Source of the DNA: Bacteroidales bacterium
Lineage (GTDB): Bacteria; Bacteroidota; Bacteroidia; Bacteroidales; ML635J-15
Length of the DNA: 36,936 nt
Direction: 5' to 3'
NCBI GenBank assembly: GCA_027858835.1
Contig: JAQIBY010000184.1
Location: 1 to 36,936, forward strand
Shown: piece by piece, positions 33,290-36,936 of the stretch
How the letters are laid out: every line of letters starts with the position of its first letter
Numbering within the stretch: the stretch's first letter is position 1
Notes under the pieces: generated by a model
Told to the model about the DNA's origin: nothing
The model's input: only the letters and a program-made list of their open reading frames with translations
Databases searched by the model: none
Position numbers and translations under genes: made by a program

Positions 33290-33784
33290 TTAGCGGCTGA
33301 TTTTATCTTCGTCCGTTTTCAAGTTTATTTGTTCTTCAGCATATTGCTCAAAGTCGGATGTGTCAACAACAACTGTCTTTGCCAACATATCTCCAATACG
33401 TTGATGTTTTTCTGAATTTTTAATTGCAATAATTGCAGGTATTCCATAAAAGAAAAAGTCAATTAGGTCAAGCAAGTGTCTTTTAAATGCTTGACTAAAA
33501 CTAATTTCTTTTCTGTCGAGTGTTAAAACTTTTAGTTCAAATGCCTGATGACCAAATGTTCCACCGTAAATTGCTTCTATGATTACAAAGTACAAAAAAT
33601 AAAAAACAGGAACCACTAAAGCAAGAAGTCCGTGAATAGATTTTCCACCTTTACCATTGTCTTCTCCGCAGAACATGATATATAAAAAAGTCAATAGTAT
33701 GAAAATAGCATAGTCAATAAGTGTAGCAAAAATCCTTTTCTTGAGATTTGATTTAAATCTTAAAGTTATAGAATCATCTGACAT
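33290..33784 (-). CDS. RDD family membrane protein
   Basis: A 164-residue protein with the RDD pattern: RIFATLIDYAIFILLTF (helix 1, with R and D), a second hydrophobic stretch (about 50-75, LALVVPVFYFLYFVIIEAIYG), GTFGHQAFELKVLTLDRKEIS, and a third (about 110-125, LDLIDFFFYGIPAIIAI), ending QRIGDMLAKTVVV. RDD proteins are inner-membrane proteins; some move Na+ or other ions, most are uncharacterised. It is the only gene of cassette 4, and its TAA stop lies inside the boundary box at 33289-33297. Confidence 0.88.
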   Translation of the reverse strand: MSDDSITLRFKSNLKKRIFATLIDYAIFILLTFLYIMFCGEDNGKGGKSIHGLLALVVPVFYFLYFVIIEAIYGGTFGHQAFELKVLTLDRKEISFSQAFKRHLLDLIDFFFYGIPAIIAIKNSEKHQRIGDMLAKTVVVDTSDFEQYAEEQINLKTDEDKISR

Positions 33785-33877
33785 AAAAAGTAATTTTAAG
33801 TTTCTATTATTAATGTTTTTCTTGCTTTAATTTCGTTTCTTTTTTGCCAATTCTGTTTCCGAGTTTCAACAAAATTT

Positions 33878-34012
33878 GCCGCTAACGGTCTCGTATAAGA
33901 ATAGTAGCGGATTATTACACACTAACTTTTCGGTTAAACACAGACCTTTTTTATTATTATCTACTTTTGTTTTAGCGATTAAACCGCTATTATTTTTATA
34001 CATTGTTGTACA
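33878..34012 (-). repeat. attC-like site between cassettes 4 and 5 (best preserved)
   Basis: On the minus strand: TGTACAAC, AATG, arm TATAAAAATAATAGCGG, about 65 bases, arm CCGCTACTATTCTTATA, spacer CGAGACC, GTTAGCGGC. The arms form a 17-base stem with two mismatches. Outer boxes, unpaired spacers, inner arms and a variable centre are the parts of an integron attC hairpin. Confidence 0.7.
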
Positions 34013-34116
34013 CTGGCTTTCTTCCATTCTGCGTTGGCTAAAGACATACTCTTTTGCAATTTTTGGTTGAGCTTTGGCTGGTGCAAACTGCAAATGTGTA
34101 TGGCTTTGTGCGTTGG

Positions 34117-36699
34117 CTATTCCATTGCAATCGCGTATTTCCTTTCTCTTTGTTTGAAAGCTTCATTTCCGCCTTCAAGTATCTCGCAAACGTGTTCTTT
34201 AATACCTTTTGAATCAAGAGTAATCTTAACAGAGTCATCAAATTCTCGTGTATTTTCCAAACTACCAGAAGCATATTGAAATTTGATGCCGTTCTTGTTG
34301 GGTGAATCATTACCATTTTGATTGGCAACAATAACTAATTCTGAATCCGAACCGACTACAATATTCGGATTATGAGTTACAAGTATTATTTGACGTTCTT
34401 TTTTCTTTTTAACTAAGTCCTTGTAAATAGCTCGGTTGTCTAAATCATCTTCAGGTTGGTCAATTAAAATCGGACAATCTTTATTACTAAAATCAAGCAA
34501 AAGCAGAAGAACAACAAAAGCCTTTTTACCTTCTGACATCTGATTGAAAATGTCATCATAAACTATTTCGTATGATATTTCAAAGAAGTTACTAGCCATC
34601 AACTTTTGACATAGTGAGTTGTGACTGTATTGGCTTTTAAGTGTAAGGTTTTTTTCTAAGAGTTTATCAAATAGCTGATTAACAGATGTGAAATAATTTT
34701 CGTTAGTTTCTAACTCAACTCCAACAATGTTTTGTCCTTGATGACTTTGTTGATTGATACTGCTGTATAACAAATCCTTATATGCACGTTTATTTAGTTT
34801 AGCAGATGCTTTGATTTCGAGTTTATCTCTTGAAACACTTAAGTCTTCCTTAAAAGTCTCAATTTTGTTTAAATATTCTCGGTGGGCATCCTTGATAGAG
34901 GTTTTGAAAGATTCAATTTGCCCTTTTAGCTTGTCAACTTCGCCTTTTATTATAAGTATGTCAGCAAGTTTGTCTTTTTGAATTTTTAACTTGCTCTCTA
35001 CTTCACGATACTGAGTATTATTCTGAAAGGCTTCTAGACCTTTAATATAAATAGGGTTTTTATCTATTACATCAATTGCTTTTTCATTTGCCTTTCTGGC
35101 AGATGAGTTGTTAGCTTGTATTTTATTTATTTCCGCTTCCCATTCTTGTTGAAATCTTGCTCTTAATTCATCAAATTTTCCTTTGATTTCCTTGCGATTA
35201 TTTTCAGAGATTGAAACCAGTTCAAAATCAATTTCTTTGTTGATGAAGAACTTTTCTTTAAGATTTTCAATTCTTGCTATTTCATCTCCTAAAAACTGAT
35301 TAGTTTTCGATAGTGAATCTTTTTGTGTCCTTAACTTGGAATAATTTTCCAAATCATCTTCTGATATTTGTGATTTGCTTTTCAGCTCTGTTAACTCTTT
35401 TGTGAGTTTTTCAATTTCAGTTTCAATTCCTTTTCTATCTCCCTTTTCCTTTAAGAGATTACGCCTTTTGACCAAATCTTCTTGTAACTGAAAAATCTTA
35501 TTAACCTTATTAGTTATATCAGTGTTGTTTTCGCTACTAAAGGTTTCATAGTTTGAAATTAGTTGATTTTTAGAACTGTCTTGTTTTATAATGCTTTCTA
35601 TGAGATTATCAAGTTCTTTGTTCTTATTTCTTGCTAACGTGTACATATAGCTTTGTGGAAAGTATTCAATGTCTCTTTTGTCATTGACAGTTCCATCTTT
35701 CCACGTAACAACTAAGTTGGACACGACCTCATTTACAAAGTTTATGTATTCTTCATTTCCATATTTTACTTCTTTATCACTATTAAGCTTCTTTGCTATT
35801 GCACCTAATAGAATTGATTTACCAGTTGAACGGCCACCGATAATTGAATTTAAGTTTTGGTTAAAGTGAATGTTTTGTGAATGGAAGTCGCTATGTGATA
35901 TTTTGACTGAATCGATTACTTGATATCCTGCTTTTTCGTGCGGTTTTAATGCTTGAATTCTTACTCTTTGTTTTGCTTCATAAACAACTTGTTTCAAACC
36001 TTCAAATGTTTTATCAGCTTTAATCCAACAATTTTCTTTTAAAATATATTTATTAATATTATGATTATCAGAGCATATAATCATTGGAATATGCTTTTTA
36101 ATAGCAGGAAATACAACGTTTAAGTAGCCTTCTTTATCTTCGGGTTTGCCCAGTTCGTAAAAATCAATACTTTTAGCAACAAGCGTTTTCTGAGCTTCAC
36201 CGTGTGGTATAGAATGAGTTATGTTTTCAACTGTATTTGACTTCTCACCAGCGTGAATAGTCGTAAGACCACCTAACTCTTTGATAAGTTCAATTGTTGT
36301 TTCGAGATTACAGAAAACTTCATTAATTTTTGCTCCTTCGCCATTAATTTTTGAGATATTAGTTTTGTTCTCAATTTGTCCCCAGATATGAGTTAAGTTG
36401 CAATTTTCGGCAAAGATTCCAATAAAGTGTATAGGTGCTCGACCTCTTGAGTCTGACAAAAATTCGATTCCTGGTAGAACGGTTATTCCCTTAGCTTTTC
36501 CTAAACTTTGAAGTTCAGTAATTCTTTCAATGTCAATTACGTGATGGTCTGTAATAGCCACTACAGAAATGTCATTTGCAAAAAGAGTATCTATGATTTC
36601 TTGATTAGTCACAGATTTATCTCCGTAATCATATGATGAAGGTGTATGAAAATGTAAATCCCATTTTCTCCACTGTGAACCTTTTTCTATTTTTTCCAT
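34117..36699 (-). CDS. PHP-domain plus SMC/RecN-like ATPase (TrlF-like)
   Basis: An 860-residue protein. The N-terminal PHP phosphoesterase has DLHFHTP (H16, H18), TDHH (50-53), PGIE (76-79), IHAGE (148-152) and CSDNHN (209-214), a complete metal site set. An ABC/SMC-type ATPase follows: Walker A GGRSTGKS (288-295), a long coiled-coil arm (about 375-665, rich in K, E and L), signature MSEGKK (721-726), Walker B PILIDQPEDDLD around D747 and the H-loop LVTHNP. I recall this architecture being annotated as the TrlF family; related PHP-ATPase proteins are suspected defence factors. A nuclease or phosphatase switched by ATP is plausible but not shown. Single gene of cassette 5; the leader holds a large hairpin. 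Confidence 0.88.
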   Translation of the reverse strand: MEKIEKGSQWRKWDLHFHTPSSYDYGDKSVTNQEIIDTLFANDISVVAITDHHVIDIERITELQSLGKAKGITVLPGIEFLSDSRGRAPIHFIGIFAENCNLTHIWGQIENKTNISKINGEGAKINEVFCNLETTIELIKELGGLTTIHAGEKSNTVENITHSIPHGEAQKTLVAKSIDFYELGKPEDKEGYLNVVFPAIKKHIPMIICSDNHNINKYILKENCWIKADKTFEGLKQVVYEAKQRVRIQALKPHEKAGYQVIDSVKISHSDFHSQNIHFNQNLNSIIGGRSTGKSILLGAIAKKLNSDKEVKYGNEEYINFVNEVVSNLVVTWKDGTVNDKRDIEYFPQSYMYTLARNKNKELDNLIESIIKQDSSKNQLISNYETFSSENNTDITNKVNKIFQLQEDLVKRRNLLKEKGDRKGIETEIEKLTKELTELKSKSQISEDDLENYSKLRTQKDSLSKTNQFLGDEIARIENLKEKFFINKEIDFELVSISENNRKEIKGKFDELRARFQQEWEAEINKIQANNSSARKANEKAIDVIDKNPIYIKGLEAFQNNTQYREVESKLKIQKDKLADILIIKGEVDKLKGQIESFKTSIKDAHREYLNKIETFKEDLSVSRDKLEIKASAKLNKRAYKDLLYSSINQQSHQGQNIVGVELETNENYFTSVNQLFDKLLEKNLTLKSQYSHNSLCQKLMASNFFEISYEIVYDDIFNQMSEGKKAFVVLLLLLDFSNKDCPILIDQPEDDLDNRAIYKDLVKKKKERQIILVTHNPNIVVGSDSELVIVANQNGNDSPNKNGIKFQYASGSLENTREFDDSVKITLDSKGIKEHVCEILEGGNEAFKQRERKYAIAME

Positions 36700-36725
36700 T
36701 TTTATTCAATTCGAGCGTTGGTTAA

Positions 36726-36787
36726 AACAGCACATTTTGTTTTTTTTAGCGTTGGCTTGTGTCTCGGAAAAAACCAAATGTGCTGTT
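36726..36787 (-). promoter_or_regulatory. Long hairpin in the leader of the PHP-ATPase gene
   Basis: A 12-base perfect inverted repeat (AACAGCACATTT at 36726, AAATGTGCTGTT at 36776) is extended inwards by T- and A-runs with mismatches. It lies 27 bases before the ATG on the minus strand and is followed by TTTT, so it could be an attenuator, a terminator for transcripts coming from the previous cassette, or a toxin-like leader control. No TAnnTTTG box is seen. Confidence 0.6.
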
Positions 36788-36812
36788 TGTGCTGTTGGCT
36801 TTTCAGAGCTTG

Positions 36813-36936
36813 TGTACAACGTTAAGTATAAGAATAGTAGCCGACTGCGTGGCTCTTTACTGTCAAGTTACAAAAAATTTGAAGCGGGCTACAACCCTTG
36901 AATTTACTGCTATTTCGACTATTATTTTTATACATT
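36813..36936 (-). repeat. attC-like site upstream of cassette 5, cut by the window end
   Basis: On the plus strand: TGTACAAC, GTTAAG, arm TATAAGAATAGTAG, about 70 bases, arm CTATTATTTTTATACATT at the last base. Arms match the site at 33878-34012. Its lower half (36881-36936) is the same as 26404-26479 apart from six substitutions and the palindromic insert. Confidence 0.65.

Larger units (their letters stand above)
32882..33297 (-). repeat. attC-like junction between cassettes 3 and 4
   Basis: On the minus strand it starts GCCGCTAAT (overlapping the RDD stop codon) and ends GTTTGGCAC. About 400 bases, with no gene. It contains the second palindromic insert (32939-32958) and a composite stem-loop (33198-33267). 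Outer arms share only GGAAT/ATTCC. Confidence 0.45.
26480..36936 (-). mobile_element. Integron-like gene-cassette array (no integrase in the window)
   Basis: Five gene units, all on the minus strand, are each enclosed by a unit-specific inverted pair: GTTAGTGGC/GCCACTAAa (26480, 27336), GTTATAGCC/GGCTATAAC (27704, 31387), aTTAGGCAC/GTGCCaAAC (31665, 32882), aTTAGCGGC/GCCGCTAAC (33289, 33878) and GTTGTACA/TGTACAAC (34005, 36813). Between them lie imperfect hairpins. In integrons a cassette starts with the box TTRRRY and ends with its complement in its own attC, which is this arrangement. Most boxes do not fit classical GTTRRRY, and no IntI is present here, so this is an integron-like or CALIN-like array by structure only. 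Confidence 0.65.

Noticed and set aside
33866-34331. Small ORFs within and next to the attC-like site before cassette 5
   Set aside because: They cross the hairpin and boxes or lie antisense or out of frame to the PHP-ATPase end, with no protein features.
26480-36936. Transposon or insertion-sequence ends as the explanation for the inverted pairs
   Set aside because: Each unit has different 8-9 base ends, no transposase is present, there are no target duplications, and the spaces between units share hairpin arms. This fits cassettes better than independent transposons.
26480-36936. XerCD/dif modules (pdif) as the explanation
   Set aside because: pdif modules share the same 28-base sites. 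Here the boxes are unit-specific and the arms are AT-rich hairpins without the two 11-base Xer arms and 6-base spacer.
26480-36936. Calling this a classical integron
   Set aside because: Only the box TTAGGCAC fits TTRRRY, sites are partly degenerate, and no integrase or attI is in the window. I call it integron-like only.
1-36936. tRNA, rRNA, tmRNA or other structural RNA genes
   Set aside because: I looked through the gaps for TTCGAATCC-type arms and CCA ends and found none. Only the TPP riboswitch is clear.

Overview
The window is a chromosomal segment of a Bacteroidetes (Bacteroidota) bacterium, most likely of the order Bacteroidales or a neighbouring marine or gut lineage. This rests on several sequence features: repeated TAnnTTTG promoter boxes, a long-form NusB, a FeoA-FeoB fusion, a short primary sigma factor, a PUR-alpha-like DUF3276 protein, a DUF5606 protein, a TRL-like lipoprotein and a SusC-style TonB receptor with a CarboxypepD_reg N-terminus. 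The species cannot be named from the sequence.

Bases 1-26400 are mostly core chromosome. Bases 1-2850 hold sulfur and oxidative-repair genes: exported MsrB, a DUF2061 membrane protein with an APS/PAPS reductase, an exported thiol peroxidase of the GPx family, and a free methionine-(R)-sulfoxide reductase. Bases 3409-7986 are a long forward operon: nusB, DUF1573 lipoprotein, yajC, ybbR-like, coaE, J-domain protein, DUF5606. An FNR-type regulator that keeps all four cluster cysteines converges with feoAB and dapF. Then come htrA, the primary sigma factor and pdxH. cydDC lies downstream of two unknown lipoprotein genes. A TonB receptor is preceded by a clear TPP riboswitch and followed by a TRL-like lipoprotein. 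A small beta-barrel protein, a BASS-family transporter and an acyltransferase complete this part. FNR-like regulator, ferrous iron uptake and CydDC together suggest a low-oxygen or microaerobic lifestyle (inference).

Bases 26400-36936 are an accessory region and the most interesting part. Every gene lies on the minus strand: TfoX-like plus VOC protein, a 1194-residue multi-PAS hybrid histidine kinase, a DUF4143 ATPase, an RDD membrane protein, and a PHP-plus-SMC-like ATPase. Each one- or two-gene unit is bounded by its own short inverted pair, GTT-N6 at one end and the complementary N6-AAC at the other. Between units lie imperfect hairpins that share arms beginning AATGTATA. This is the geometry of integron gene cassettes and attC sites, with cassette-specific outer boxes and conserved inner arms. 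No integrase is present in the window and the core boxes mostly do not fit the classical GTTRRRY consensus. I therefore describe it as an integron-like cassette array (CALIN-like), possibly of an undescribed Bacteroidetes type. The array stops 3 bases after the acyltransferase stop codon in a half attC, and the window ends in the middle of another such site. A 20-base palindrome is inserted in one copy of the hairpin and recurs in a second inter-gene site.
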